Counted from the stretch's first letter, positions 19,807-31,582 are shown. The stretch is DNA of 64,000 bases from Lithodes maja (GCA_037953745.1 JBAKBP010012335.1:1-64000), one strand, 5' to 3'. A program made the numbers and translations. The notes: generated from the sequence alone by a model not told the origin.

Positions 19807-22800
19807 CTACCCAGGATCATATACCCTTGAACGACCATCTGCAACCACGTTGTCACAACCGGCAATATGGCGTATGTCCAGGTTATATACCAATAACCTT
19901 AGTGACCACCTGGTCAGCCTCATATTCCGATTGTGAAACTGGTCCAAGAACTTGAGAGGGTGATGATCTGGGTAAACTACAACGACCGGACCATATGCTG
20001 GAACATAGACCTCGAAATGCCCCAGCGCAAGCACAACCGCCAGCAGCTCCTCCTCGACAACAGAGCAGCTCCCCTGGGCCGAATTGTACTTCTCCGAGCA
20101 GAAACTAACAGGATGCTCCAGCCCATCATCGTCCTTTACAATTTCATTCATCAGGTTCTGAAACGTTGCTGGTGCATTCTTAAGTCCGTCAGGCATAACA
20201 TTGCACTGGTAGGTACTCCCGTCCACAACAAAACCACATACCTCCCCAGCACGCTCGGACAAAGGCACCTGCCAGCAACCCTTTACTAAATCTACTTTCG
20301 TGATAGGCGATGCAGCCCCGAGGCGGTCTATGGTGTCGTCAACTCTTGATATGGAATAGGCGTCTGTCAGGGATAATGCACACACACTCTCGCAATCAAC
20401 ACACTCACTGATCTTGCCACTTAACACTGGTTGCAAAGTTACAGGCAACGACCACTCACAACATTCCTTATCCCTCAGACCCTTCGTCCACACGTAATCT
20501 AGCTCTGCTTGCACCATAGGCTGTCGAGCAGGATTTATACGGTAGGGAATTAAACTGAGCCTTGCACTATCTCCAGCCTGCATGTCGGATTCTACCCCGT
20601 ACATCAGGCCTGGAGAAGCAACAAACATGCGAAAGTACTGCCGTAGCCTAGTAAACAACTGCCTTGCACTGTCTCTACGAACAACATGCCTAGTGCCCTC
20701 CCACAACCCAGCCGAGACCGCAGCTTCTAACCTGTAGTCTCCCTCCTTCTCCACCTTCGTCCCTAGAACAGCCAGGTCATGAGAGGGACAATCAGTACCA
20801 CCTGTGCAGTCACTCCCATAGTTCATTATTGCTAAGGCTTCCCCGCCGATACCGTACATGCGCACCCCCACATTCCTTGTGATGACATCTGCCTGCTCAG
20901 CATCACCGCTTTTAGAGACATGGCCAGATACAGTCGGTCTATGGTAGGGCTGTTGCATTAGACTAGAGCAGCATTGGGAGGCTATGTGACGACCGGGCAC
21001 ATCCACTCCACAGCCAACCTCACCAATCTGCTCAATGTCCTTCTTTTTACCACCACCCTTGGCAGCCATGGGTCGACCCTGACCTGGCAACCATGCCAAA
21101 GCCTCGTCGCCCACCTTGAACCACCGAAACAACGAGGCTAACGGTCTTTCAACATTCACGTGACCTGCCCGTGGAACATCTTGCACCGCCCGAGTTGTGA
21201 GACTCAGGGGCTCGGCACGACCAGTGGGGTATGAACCGAGCTGGTGCTGGAGTGCTGCACACTGCTGCTCAGGCAGGTGCTCTAGCGCTTCCACAGCCAC
21301 CAGACTCGTGTCCCCCGCCCACTGCTCCGCCGAGACATGACAATCCCTACTCTCCTCCACCTGTGCCCTACTGCCCCCCTCTCCTTCTCCACCTTGGCCG
21401 CGGCAGACCAACGCAGGGACAGTAGGCTGCTCAGGTGGTTGCCTCACAAACTCCTCCAACAGGTTCACATGACATGCTTCCCCGTCCTCGTGTTTGATCT
21501 CGACAGCACCATTACCACACTTCTGAACTTCCGGATCCTCCAACTGCAGTTTACAAATATCTGAGGGAACCAACCTGTCTAGATGCTTCCGAAGCAACCC
21601 AAGTCCTCCCCCAATATCAAACTGAGCAACCCTTTTTTCTCTCCGTGTGTAACGTTGCTGCCCCGGAGTCTCTTCCTGCCCTACCTCCTCACTAGCTGTG
21701 ACAGGTCCTGGGGCCTCTCCAGACTCCAACATAGGTGCCAATACTGAATCACCCGGGAGAGCCGCCGAGTCAAAACTCTTAAAACCAAGTCCAGCTTTAG
21801 CCTCCTCCTGTTGATCGTTCCTCCGCTGGTCTGAAGACGGAGGACTAGGCTGTGACACTTTAGCTGCCCGAGCTCGGGTGACAACACACGCCATGGGTTG
21901 TGCCTGGCACCGCTCGACCCACTCTTGCTCTCCCCCACTCACGTCGGCCGGCCTCTCGGCAACGACTAAGGGTAGAACCTCAGAAGCGGGCATTGCAAAG
22001 TCGTTGCCGAGAAGAAGGTCGACGCCCTCCACTGGCAGTTTCTCCACAATCCCGACATCCAATTCACGTGCCACACCATCCACCTCCAACTCCAACCGCA
22101 CCAGCGGGTATGACCGAGTTGCATTAATACCCTGCACCACTACCACCCGAGCCGCGTTTATAGGGTAGCCAGTCAAGTTGTTCATCAGAGTCTGGGAAGC
22201 ACCTGTATCACGCAAGACCTCTACTCCATGCTTGCGCCCCGCCCACATCACGCAACCCCGCCCTCTATGGTCGCAAAAAGCATCCTGAGCAGGGTTCGAG
22301 CCTCCCAGGTGCTTCTGCATTGGCTGTGCCTCAGCCTCTGACGAACTGCCCCGGGCAAACTCAGATGACTTCGGAGACACACCAATGTTGCAGGCCAAAG
22401 ACACAGCTGCTGTAGGTGGTTTGCTAGGACAGACTCTTGCAAAGTGCCCCTTTTCATGACAATGATAACACTCCAACTCCCCTTTGGGCTTCCCTTGGTA
22501 CTGGGAAGGGCCCGGCCCCTTCTTAAATGGGGCGGTGCTAGTCTTGTGGTCAGTCTTGGTATCATGGCTCTTGTACTTGTTTGCATAATGTATATCACTA
22601 ACTCGGGGGGGTGGGGCGTCACGCCCCTTGTTACCTGCCTCACTACGCTGGGCAGACCCGCACCCACGAATTAGTGATAGCCGGAGGTTAGCCATCTCAG
22701 CTGCCTCCTGTAGAGTTTTTGGGTTCTTTTCTTTAATAGTTAAAGTCATTTCTGCACCAGTACACTTATAAAACTGCTCGAGCAGAAACAGCTCGGTCAA

Positions 22801-23880
22801 CTGTTCGGCCGTCTCAGCTTTCTCAGAACGTGTCCAGTTTGTAAGTGCATCTTTTAAGTCCCGGGCATGTTCAAGAAAGGTCGCCTCCCTAGTCTTTGTA
22901 ACACCCCGAAACTTCAATCGATATGTTTCCGGTTGCAACTCGTATGCCCGTAGGACAGCTCTCTTCAATACTGGGTAGTCAATGCAAGACTCTAAAGGCA
23001 GTGCATCATAAGCCTTCAGACCCTTACCCGTAAGTCTTGAGGAGACTAGAGCTGCCCACTTCTCTTCAGGCCAATTATGCTCCCTACACTTCTTCTCAAA
23101 ACGATTAAAAAATTCTGTGACTTCAGTCTCACTAAATACCGGCACCAATTTGACTAAGTGGGACAAGGACTGTTCTCTTACTTGGCCCTCACGGCCCATC
23201 CGAGTCCCTGTCGACTCTGCACGAGTCTTATCTAAATCTAATTGAGCACAATATTTCTCTGAGTCGTACCTAAGCTCAGCCTCATGCCTCCTAGTCTCAG
23301 CCTCAATCTCATGCCTCCTCGTCTCATTCTCCTGCTTCCTAGCCTCAACCTCAATCTCATGCCTCCTAGTCTCATTCTCCTGCTTCCTAGCCTCAATCTT
23401 AGCAAGCTCAAGTCTAAATACCATATCTGGAGACAGGCAGGAAGAGGGAGCTGTCACTACTGAAGGAGGGGGGGCAAAAACTGGGGAACCACCATGTGCA
23501 CCACCCGAGGGCACTCCAATCTGCCAATTCTCATCCCTCTGTGGGAGAGTGCTAACCTCCGGTAACTGAGTGGACGGCACTGTGGGAGTCGAGTGAGAGG
23601 GGATCTGGGGAGGAACCCCCCCAAACGCCCTCTCCTCCGAAACCCCATGTCGCCCACGCAACACCCAGGAAATCAGCTCCCCCTTGGACATCCCTACTAC
23701 ATTGGAAATGCCCAAAACCTTGGCTATCAGGTGCAAGCCACAAACATCCACCCCAGTCAGCCTCTCCTCCGTCACGTGGTACCGCTTACTCACAAAAACT
23801 CTAGCATCTTCCTCACTGATTACTAACGGCACACCTTCAAATGGCATCTCTCGCTCATCGTCAGTGCTAGTGCACGACAT
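19807..23880 (-). CDS. E3 Gag-Pol, single 1357-codon frame with rearranged pol
   Basis: One uninterrupted frame. The first part matches E1 Gag: SAP-like N-terminus, coiled coil, SCAN-like capsid, CCHC knuckle (CYHCHEKGHFARVC), then protease (DTGAS, LLGND). At about residue 780 the frame jumps from the start of the integrase zinc-finger region to CHVNLLEEFV, so the integrase core is gone. About 190 residues with no counterpart in E1 follow, including FKVGDEALAWLPGQGRP, which looks like a displaced integrase C-terminal piece. RT remnants have lost FCIDFR and there is no YxDD. After NAPATFQNLMNE the frame passes straight to RNase H (LEHPVSFCSEKYNSAQ). Gag and protease look usable; RT and integrase do not. 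Confidence 0.9.
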   Translation of the reverse strand: MSCTSTDDEREMPFEGVPLVISEEDARVFVSKRYHVTEERLTGVDVCGLHLIAKVLGISNVVGMSKGELISWVLRGRHGVSEERAFGGVPPQIPSHSTPTVPSTQLPEVSTLPQRDENWQIGVPSGGAHGGSPVFAPPPSVVTAPSSCLSPDMVFRLELAKIEARKQENETRRHEIEVEARKQENETRRHEIEAETRRHEAELRYDSEKYCAQLDLDKTRAESTGTRMGREGQVREQSLSHLVKLVPVFSETEVTEFFNRFEKKCREHNWPEEKWAALVSSRLTGKGLKAYDALPLESCIDYPVLKRAVLRAYELQPETYRLKFRGVTKTREATFLEHARDLKDALTNWTRSEKAETAEQLTELFLLEQFYKCTGAEMTLTIKEKNPKTLQEAAEMANLRLSLIRGCGSAQRSEAGNKGRDAPPPRVSDIHYANKYKSHDTKTDHKTSTAPFKKGPGPSQYQGKPKGELECYHCHEKGHFARVCPSKPPTAAVSLACNIGVSPKSSEFARGSSSEAEAQPMQKHLGGSNPAQDAFCDHRGRGCVMWAGRKHGVEVLRDTGASQTLMNNLTGYPINAARVVVVQGINATRSYPLVRLELEVDGVARELDVGIVEKLPVEGVDLLLGNDFAMPASEVLPLVVAERPADVSGGEQEWVERCQAQPMACVVTRARAAKVSQPSPPSSDQRRNDQQEEAKAGLGFKSFDSAALPGDSVLAPMLESGEAPGPVTASEEVGQEETPGQQRYTRREKRVAQFDIGGGLGLLRKHLDRLVPSDICKLQLEDPEVQKCGNGAVEIKHEDGEACHVNLLEEFVRQPPEQPTVPALVCRGQGGEGEGGSRAQVEESRDCHVSAEQWAGDTSLVAVEALEHLPEQQCAALQHQLGSYPTGRAEPLSLTTRAVQDVPRAGHVNVERPLASLFRWFKVGDEALAWLPGQGRPMAAKGGGKKKDIEQIGEVGCGVDVPGRHIASQCCSSLMQQPYHRPTVSGHVSKSGDAEQADVITRNVGVRMYGIGGEALAIMNYGSDCTGGTDCPSHDLAVLGTKVEKEGDYRLEAAVSAGLWEGTRHVVRRDSARQLFTRLRQYFRMFVASPGLMYGVESDMQAGDSARLSLIPYRINPARQPMVQAELDYVWTKGLRDKECCEWSLPVTLQPVLSGKISECVDCESVCALSLTDAYSISRVDDTIDRLGAASPITKVDLVKGCWQVPLSERAGEVCGFVVDGSTYQCNVMPDGLKNAPATFQNLMNEIVKDDDGLEHPVSFCSEKYNSAQGSCSVVEEELLAVVLALGHFEVYVPAYGPVVVVYPDHHPLKFLDQFHNRNMRLTRWSLRLLVYNLDIRHIAGCDNVVADGRSRVYDPG

Positions 23881-24080
23881 ACTGAAGTCCCCAAAAAAGT
23901 TCTCGAGACAAAAGTGTTAAACTTACTATGCAAGCACTAATTACTAAATTAACTGGAGTCTCTTAAATGCTCTACTAATTGCCATACAAAAAAAAATATT
24001 CTTCAATATGCACGCTAAAATACAAACAAACAAATGTTGTACAACTCTGCAAAAATTTATACTGTTCACAAAATCCTAAG

Positions 24081-24091
24081 CAAGGTCGCCA
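24081..24091 (-). promoter_or_regulatory. E3 primer-binding site
   Basis: TGGCGACCTTG on the minus strand, two bases from the 5' LTR, identical to the start of the E1 site. Confidence 0.8.
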
Positions 24092-24093
24092 TT

Positions 24094-25957
24094 TGTTACG
24101 ACCTGGCACTCAGGTACACCAGGGCTCCCAATCAGGACTCGAGTACGGCTCGCTGCCACAACGGAAACACACGATCCCAAACCCTGAGTACTGCCAGCCG
24201 AACAAAAAACACCAATACCCTCCAGAGTTCGATCTGCTATAACGGGGTATATCAGAACTCGGTACTAGTGTTCAACAACAGACTAATAAAGAGACAGGAA
24301 TTATCTAGTCTGGTCAACAATCAATCAAAGAAGTAAGAAACAACAACACCAAAGAATAGTGTTGGCCGAAGCCGAAGTAATCCACCCTTGACTAAGAACT
24401 TAAGAAGTCCTCCACCCTCTACTTCGGATCGGCACTATTACGTTACGTTAATCAATAGTCCTTGAGCATCGAGCAAGGAATCTTCTGAAAAAGTTAGATG
24501 CTTCTCGGATGCTCGTAAGAAGTACGTATCGGATTTTGAACAGCAATTCAATAAGCAACACACTGACAATTAATTATCATTAAAGGTTTAAATTGACATA
24601 AGAAGAATTATAAGAATATGCAATAGTAAATGGCAAACATTAAAAAGAAGTACTCCGCCAATGCACCGGCAATAGCCTACTCGGATTGTGCTCGTGGGCC
24701 ACTAATCACTAAAGTAGCTAAGCGTGCAACACATGAAATCAATAGTGCTTAAACAATAGTATACATAAGGAAAGCTTCAATACTATTCTGTATCTGCTGA
24801 TCGAGCAAAGTCTAGCTGGGATGTAGTAGGCTAGGAAACAATGGCTGAGCAAGCGGCTCGTAGTCTAGCGAGGTCCTTAAGGCTGTGCGGCCAAATTACG
24901 TTAATTGACGGGATGCTCTCTTGAGAGATCCAGATCGCTAGTATCTGGTTCTCTCCTGGCGATCCTCTCAAAGTCAAAGCAACCGAGATAGCACAGTGTT
25001 GGGTGGCAGAGGCAAAAGCCCTCACTCGCAACACAGTGCTAAACTCACAAGGTACACAGTCAGAAAGACCACCTAGGCTTCCCACGTCTCCGTTGCGATT
25101 GTACAGGTTCAACAAAACCTAGTACACATCGGGAATCACAACACCAGTAGCCTTATCCCAGTCTAGCATTACCTAGACCAGCAGAAAACAGGATCAATAA
25201 TAATAATACACAGGGAAATGCATATACGAGTGCAACAAACATTAATCAATCCTAGTCTAAATTATCCCTTCCAAAATAGGCTATCTACTAGGCATATATC
25301 TCGTGAGAACTCAAGCGATAATACGTTGGCTGACTAACTCTGCACCAACGGGATCATTTAAGTTAAATAGGGTATTTGAAAAGAGGAGATAGAATGTACG
25401 GTAGTAGAGAAAGTTCACATCAGTCAGAAGAATATATATAGTAGCAAGGGAAATGAGAAGTCGCTCTGCCTAATGAGTTCTGAAGAAAATGTGGCGAGAC
25501 TTCCCTTTTTATACTCGGCCCTCTAGTGAGCATATCGTAAACAACTAAGGACCGCCCACTGACAATCATTACGTAACTTATCTCTCTCAATCTGTGATAG
25601 ACAAAGGCTTTCCCACGCACTGAGGGGGAGGAGGGAGGAGGGGAGTGCTAGTGAGTTAGGCCCACCTCCCGCATGGCGCACTCACTGACCCCCGTTACGT
25701 AATCTCTCTCTCTCTCCTCTCATCATTACAAATAAGTTTCACACACAATACTTATAACTAATGATATAAAATAGAACTCTTTGACTCAGATGAAAACAAA
25801 ATACATATTCATAATACTTATAGTACAACGGCTCACATGAACTAAGTTAGAAAACTCTACATAGACTCCAGCCAAAGTTCCTGCCCTGACGATCCTAGCG
25901 AGAGTGGGGCCTGACTGGGCGTTCTGTACAGCATGCTCACACTCGACATGCGTCACA
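24094..25957 (-). repeat. E3 5' LTR
   Basis: 1864 bp, the partner of 17457-19317. The 3-bp difference is CTAAAGTAG here versus CAGTAG in the 3' copy (near 24713 and 18073). The TATA box and TTACGTAA motif are both present. Confidence 0.95.
24915..25041 (-). ncRNA. Structured RNA module, E3 5' LTR
   Basis: Hairpin 2 is at 24923-24955; hairpin 1 pairs 25029-25041 with 24989-25001. Same stems as in the other E3 LTR. Confidence 0.7.
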
Positions 25958-25961
25958 GTGG

Positions 25962-26262
25962 AATAGGCTACCAAGTGATATAGTGGGATCAAGAACGATA
26001 GGGAGCTTTAAGATACAATTAGATAGGCATATGGACGAGATGGGTTGGGTGTGAGGGGGCTCTACCAGGTGTGGGCCAATCGGCGCTCAGCAGACCCCGT
26101 AATCTTGTGTTAATCCCTGACCATTTTGGTGGGGGCAGTACTCAAGGTATTAGTGAGTTGGGCCTATAATTGGGCCTTGTAATTGGGGTTGGGTGTGACA
26201 GGGATCTGCCTTGTATGGGCCGATCGGCTTTTTGTAGTCCCATTTTCTTATGTTCTTAAGTC
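25962..26262 (+). pseudogene. CR1/L2-like LINE RT C-terminus, 3' part and UTR
   Basis: Continues the frame broken by E3: NRLPSDIVGSRTIGSFKIQL and the stop after DEMGWV (TGA 26042-26044). The 3' UTR ends near CTTATGTTCTTAAG, the form of 3' terminus seen in this LINE group. Together with 16830-17456 it makes one 5'-truncated insertion. Confidence 0.85.
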
Positions 26263-26549
26263 ATCATGTAGGTAGTAGGGGTAGGCAGCCCCGCCCAGGG
26301 AAGTACTACTGCCAAAGTGTCGGGAGACTCAGGGAATAGCCTGAATTCCATTTTCTCTCCCAGGCCTTGGTAGCTGGATACATATCCTTCTGCCTCACAC
26401 ATCAGGGGTATCAGGAAAACACTCTTTATATAACATACACATCCAACTTCACGACATTGCCCTACATCGCTATCCTCTATCCATAAAACACTACTCTTCC
26501 CACTACATATCATACATGTAACACCATACACCTTTACCAAATAAATATG
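26263..26549. other. Spacer before the next LINE
   Basis: No coding evidence. It may be 5' leader of the LINE that follows. Confidence 0.3.
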
Positions 26550-27715
26550 GCAGTACAATTGTTAACAGCAAACCTGGTGGTCCCTCGGATATCCACCCCC
26601 GGCAGGGTTGGGTCATTGACACAGGGCCTTCCCGGTCGTCATCATGCGACTGTGTCAAGAGCATTGCAACGTCCCAAAGCAGCTCGTCGGTGCAGCTTTT
26701 TCTTTTGCAATATAAGGGGACTTCACTCTAACATCAATTTCTTCAAGCAGAAGAAATACTCTCCTTTTTTTGACAGAGACTCAAGTAACATCCACATCTG
26801 ACACGTCTAGACTTAATTTTCCAGGTTATCAACTGCTCCAAAATTTCAGACCTAAAGGAGGTGTATGTTGCTTCTCAAAATCTGAAATTGCCCTGGAGGA
26901 GGTTACTAGTTTCAATTGTCCCTATTTTGATAATTCTATATACAAATTAATTTCTGCTGGTAAATATAAATACATATGTTGCATCTACCGTTCCCCAAAT
27001 ACTCTTCCAGAGCAAAGTCTTTTTGATTCTCTGTCCTCACAACTCAGTGTCCTCAACTTAAATGCTTCTTCTGAAATCACTGTGTTGGGTGATTTTATTG
27101 TCCATAATGTTGAATGGCTCACTCATTCAGCCAGGACTGATGATGCTGGTCTTGAATGTGAGCTATTTGCAGACTCATTTAATCTCACTCAACTAGTCAA
27201 CCAACCCACCCGTGTACCAGATAATCCTAATCCTAATTCCCACCTACTGGACTTATTTTTAACAACCAATTCAGAAAATTATGATGTTACAGTGAGGTCC
27301 CCGCTTGGATCTTCTGATCACTGTCTGATACAGGCCACCTGTCTATCACCTACCACACCTTCCCACTCTGAACCTGTTTTGGTGACTAAATGGCATTACG
27401 ATAGGGCAGACTGGGACGGTCTTCAAGGTTTCTTTATTGATATTCCCTGAACCTCTTTCTTTTCTAATGATGCACACACCACCTTGAGCCACATACAAGA
27501 TTTTGTAAAAATTGGAATGGAAACTTTTATTCCTCATCAAAAGTACAGTAAAATATATAATTCACCTAAATGGTTTGACCATAATTGTGCTAGAGTAACT
27601 GAACAAAAAGCAATAGCCTACAATGCATACACAAGATCAAACACACATGAAGCCTTTAATTACTTTAGAAACATTAGAAATCATGCCAAAACTGTATTAA
27701 ACCTAACTAAATCAA
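26550..27715 (+). pseudogene. Jockey/CR1-group LINE: apurinic endonuclease domain
   Basis: Non-LTR retrotransposon endonuclease, which nicks the target for reverse transcription. Motifs in order: CNIRGLHSNI (near 26710), TETQ (near 26770), CCIYRSPNT (near 26980), VLGDF plus a W (near 27085), and SPLGSSDHCLI (near 27300), giving the terminal SDH catalytic signature. A frameshift lies in a T-run near 26760. An in-frame TGA at 27448-27450 precedes the linker to 27715, where another sequence is inserted. Not functional as it stands. Confidence 0.85.
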
Positions 27716-28715
27716 ATAATTGTTTTTATTCCCAATTAATAAGATTTTGTAAAATCTGCACTAAAGTAGATGACTTTTGGGCTAGAGCTAGGTTACTATA
27801 CAGACTCTTAGTGGACAGAGGTTTTGAGGCAAGTAAATTGTTCCATAAATTTAATCTTTTTAGGGTCAATTATTGTGACTGTATTCTAAAATTTGACATC
27901 AATAATTTTAATCAAGCCTTTTTAACTTGAAGTTTCTTGTATAACCTCTGCTTACTTTTTGTCTGTATTTATTGTTTTTTGTCTGTATTTATTGTTTATC
28001 TTTTTCTTTTTCTATTATTAATATTAATATAATATTGATGATTTTTTAAATTTATTGTTCTTGTTAAAAGAGTACTCTTTGTTTAAATCTGTTGTTACTT
28101 CATATTTTGCAATTATTTGTCTTTATATTATATGTATTCATTGTCGATAGTATCAATTGCTTACTTTTGCGATTTCCTTAGTTTATTTGTGCTATAAATG
28201 TAGGTTATTTGTAGGGTAGTTATTGATAGGGGTCACTTGAGGCATGCTATGCTTACAGGTACCTACCCGATAGCAATATCGTTAGTGAGTGCTGTACTGT
28301 ATTTTATATATTATTTTGTAATAGTATAGATATCTTATCAATATTTGTATTTTGTACTATTGTTAATGTCTTGTCATGTTGCAAATTTGATTTTAAATAA
28401 TATTTTGACATTTAACATTTAGTTTCTTTATTCATGCAGAGTTTAGTAAAATTTGCCAGAACGTCCCGGACTTCCCAAACTTGACTACTTCCTTTAACGT
28501 GACGATAGTGCGTTGTTATATGTGCGATTAGTTTGCTTGGGAAACAGATTAACTTGCTCATGTAGTAATGTACACCCTATGTGGTGGATTGTGTTCTTTT
28601 ATTTAATAGTTTTCATTTTAGTAAGCGTTGTTTCCACATAGCGATTTTGATAATTTAATTTGACTTTATATTGTCCTTGTCCCAATTTTGGTGTGTTTAG
28701 TTTGCAGGTTTTACA
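27716..28715 (+). mobile_element. Insertion in the LINE: Penelope-like RT tail fragment with 3' UTR (tentative)
   Basis: About 1 kb separates two parts of one LINE. Its left end codes for FYSQLIRFCKICTKVDDF and LVDRGF in frame to a stop at 27928-27930. This pattern resembles the segment after RT in Penelope-like proteins lacking a GIY-YIG domain. The remaining 780 bases are AT-rich with no coding evidence. I found no clear target duplication. Confidence 0.45.
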
Positions 28716-30601
28716 TTTTAATTTCTCCACAAGCAGGCAAATAAACTTCTAAATAATCCAAATGATAACAAAATATTTTGGTCTACTCTTAACTCATTCA
28801 AATCCAACTTCACTACTGCTTCATCCATTCCACCATTAAAATCTCCGACTAACAATCTTGTAAATGACCCACGAGGTAAAGCTAACCTTCTTGCGGATAT
28901 TTTCTCCACCAACTCAACCTTAGATGAAATAAATCAAGATGTCCCTGTACTTAATTTTAATTCGCCTGAAATTCCCTCACTTAAGATCCACACCAGAAAA
29001 ATGTCAAAAGTATTTTGCAGAATCTCTCAGTAGGATAAGGTCCAGATGAAATTCCTCCAATAGTACTTAAGAATTGCTCCTTGGTGCTCGCTCCTGTATT
29101 GGCAAACAATTTCCGTCTGTGTACTCATACATCATGCTTCCCAGTACCCTGGAAAGAAGCAAACATCCATCCAGTTCCTAAAAAAGGTGCCTCTTCAGAT
29201 CCATCAAACTACAGACCAATAGCTATAACTTCCACTCTTGGTAAAGTCTTTGAAATTATATTAAATAATCACATAATTAAGCATCTTGAGAATAATAAAT
29301 TAATCAGTGATAGGCAATATGGTTTTAGACGATGTCGATCAACTGCAGACATTCTTTGCCTTCTTACGCATCAAATCAACCAAGCTACAGACCAACATCG
29401 TGAAACACATACAATAGCACTGGATAATTATATCAAAGGCATTTGATAGAGTCCTGGCATCAATCCTTATTGTCAAAGATGTCACACTACGGCCTTGCAT
29501 CATTAGTTCCACTAATTTCTTCTTATCTTCATAACAGAAAAATATGTAGATGGCCTTTATTCTCAATTTCACTCAATAAATGCTGGTGTTCCCCAGGGAT
29601 CAGTTTTGGCCCCAACTCTTTTCCTCATTCATATCAATGATCTCATAATTATCTACCACTCATTATTCAATACATTCCTACGCAGATGACTCAACACTCC
29701 ACAGTTCCTTTACATTTACCAATTCTTTCACCCAACCCGATCTTATACATTCCAAAATAAACACTGCAATTTCTCTGAACCAGGACCTTTCTAGAATTAA
29801 TGAATGGGGACAAAAGAATCTAGTTTCCTTTAATGCACAGAAAACCAAGTACATTCAATTTTCTAACCGACAGAATCTCACTGACTCCCATATAATTTTT
29901 AATGATGTAAATATTCCCACTTCCCCTAGTATTGACATTCTCGGTGTAACATTAACTACTAACTTGAGCTGGACACATTATGTTAGAAGCATTGCTAAGA
30001 ATGCCTCTAAAAAACTGGGACTCCTGTACAGAGTTTGAGAATTCTTCACTGACGAGCAGTTGGCTGTACTATATAAAAGTCATGTGCGTTCTCAGATGGA
30101 TTACTGTTCACCTCTGTGGAGTGGAAGTGGAGTGGTTGCATTGAGGCAGTTGGACAAAATTCAAAATAAAGCTATTAGATTAATCAATAACCCTGCAATC
30201 ACACAGGACCTTCCTACATTATCCATACCAAGAAACGTTGCATCCCTTGCATTATTCTACAGATATTTTCACAACAATTGTTCCGAGGAACTTGCTTCAA
30301 TTGTGCCACCTCTCCACATCTTTCCCCGTAGAACTAGGGCAGCTGAGAGTGCCCATGAATTTACACTTTCTCCTCCACAATGGAGAACTTCTGCTTATCA
30401 AAATTCATTTATCCCTAGAACTACTACTCTTTGGAATTCACTTCCCTCGAGTTGCTTTCCACAAACTTACAATCTACAAATGTTTAAATCCAGTTGTTAC
30501 AAACATTTTATGAATGGAGGATGCCTTTAGGCACATGGACCTTTTTGTTTTATCTGTGTTTTTCCTTCCTCCGTTCATTGTCTCTTTAAAAAAAAAAAAA
30601 A
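28716..30601 (+). pseudogene. Jockey/CR1-group LINE: reverse transcriptase and 3' end
   Basis: Resumes the LINE of 26550. RT motifs include KEANIHPVPKKGASSDPSNY, YRPIAITST, DRQYGFR, INAGVPQGSVLAP (near 29580) and the C-terminal block SHVRSQMDYCSPLW to a stop at 30528-30530. The frame is broken repeatedly between 29000 and 30060, so the YADD region is not readable in one frame. A poly(A) run closes the copy near 30587-30601. The same family is better preserved at 60793-61872 on the minus strand. Confidence 0.85.
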
Positions 30602-30785
30602 ATGCTTGGATTTTAGTCTTAGTCCAAGAGAACTTTAAACCTAGTGGATCCGACTCCTCATGTACTGTCTCGAAGGCCATTCTGAGAACATCCAACGTCT
30701 CCGCTAGGATCACTGCATCATCTGAAAAATCAAGATTGGAGATCTTGAAAATGACGACATCTGCTCCACAGTCAATCTGCCCAAC
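30602..30785 (-). pseudogene. Second LINE group: RT palm fragment (3' of foldback insertion)
   Basis: The minus strand reads VIFKISNLDFSDDAVILAE and PLGLKFSWTKTKIQAF, the catalytic DD block and following motif of an RTE/R2-like reverse transcriptase. It continues 31583-32170 once the foldback element is removed. Confidence 0.7.
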
Positions 30786-31582
30786 TAGTGGGGCGGATAA
30801 GTGCAGATTTTACCTTGAATCGTTCAAATGATGATACAAGCACCAAATTTGGCATGAATATCTGCGAGAGGCTATATTTTAAGAAATAAATGTTAGCCAC
30901 CAGAAAATTCAAGATGGGTGCCATATTTCAAGATGGCCCCCAATGCAATAACGTTTTGATATGCAATTTGACACAGATGTCCAACATAAAAGACATTGGT
31001 ACAAATTATAATGTTATTTACTATGCTGGAAACGATGCCATCATTCTTAAATGTCTCACCATCTTATAAACCACTTAAAAATGCAAGATGGCAGCCATTT
31101 TTCAAGATGGCTGCCAATGAGTTCATGAAAATACACATTGTGATGCACAATTTGATCAGTACGTCCGTCCGATATGAATGATATTGGTGTTGATTCCTAT
31201 ATTTTTGATCCCAGTAAATCCATTAAAATACCAAACGTAAAGCTCAGAAGCACTATCAGACCAAATTTTGTTAGAGACAAAAGAAAAAATCTGGTGGCCA
31301 TCTTGCACATTTCAGTGGATAAAAAGATTCTGAGCCATTGAAGAATGATAAAATTGTTTTCTGCATGGTAAATAACATTATAATTGGTACCAATATCATT
31401 CACGTTGGACATCTGTGTCAAATGTCATGTCAAAACATTATCGCATTGGCAGCCATTTTGAAAAATGGCATTTTCAGGTGGCTAACAATTTGTTCTTAAA
31501 ATATAGCCTCTGGAGGATATCCATGCCAAATTTGGTGCTTGTCACACCATTTGAACGATTGTTTCACTTATCTGCCCCACTA
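30786..31582. mobile_element. Foldback TIR element, 797 bp
   Basis: The whole element is one long imperfect palindrome. It begins TAGTGGGGCGGATAAGTG and ends with the inverse of TAGTGGGGCAGATAAGTG. Inner segments also mirror, for example ACAAGCACCAAATTTGGCAT with its inverse near 31525. The arms meet near 31190. AAC on both sides may be a 3-bp target duplication. It splits a LINE reverse transcriptase. Confidence 0.8.

Larger units (their letters stand above)
17457..25957 (-). mobile_element. E3: complete Gmr1-like LTR retrotransposon, minus strand
   Basis: LTRs at 24094-25957 (5') and 17457-19317 (3') bound gag-pol. The target duplication GTGG lies at 17453-17456 and 25958-25961. The insertion splits the LINE frame: removing E3 and one GTGG joins VVDGW to NRLPSDIV in frame. 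The LTRs differ by one 3-bp indel and about six substitutions that I saw, so the element is young. Closely related to E1. Integrase is deleted and the reverse-transcriptase active site is missing. Confidence 0.95.
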
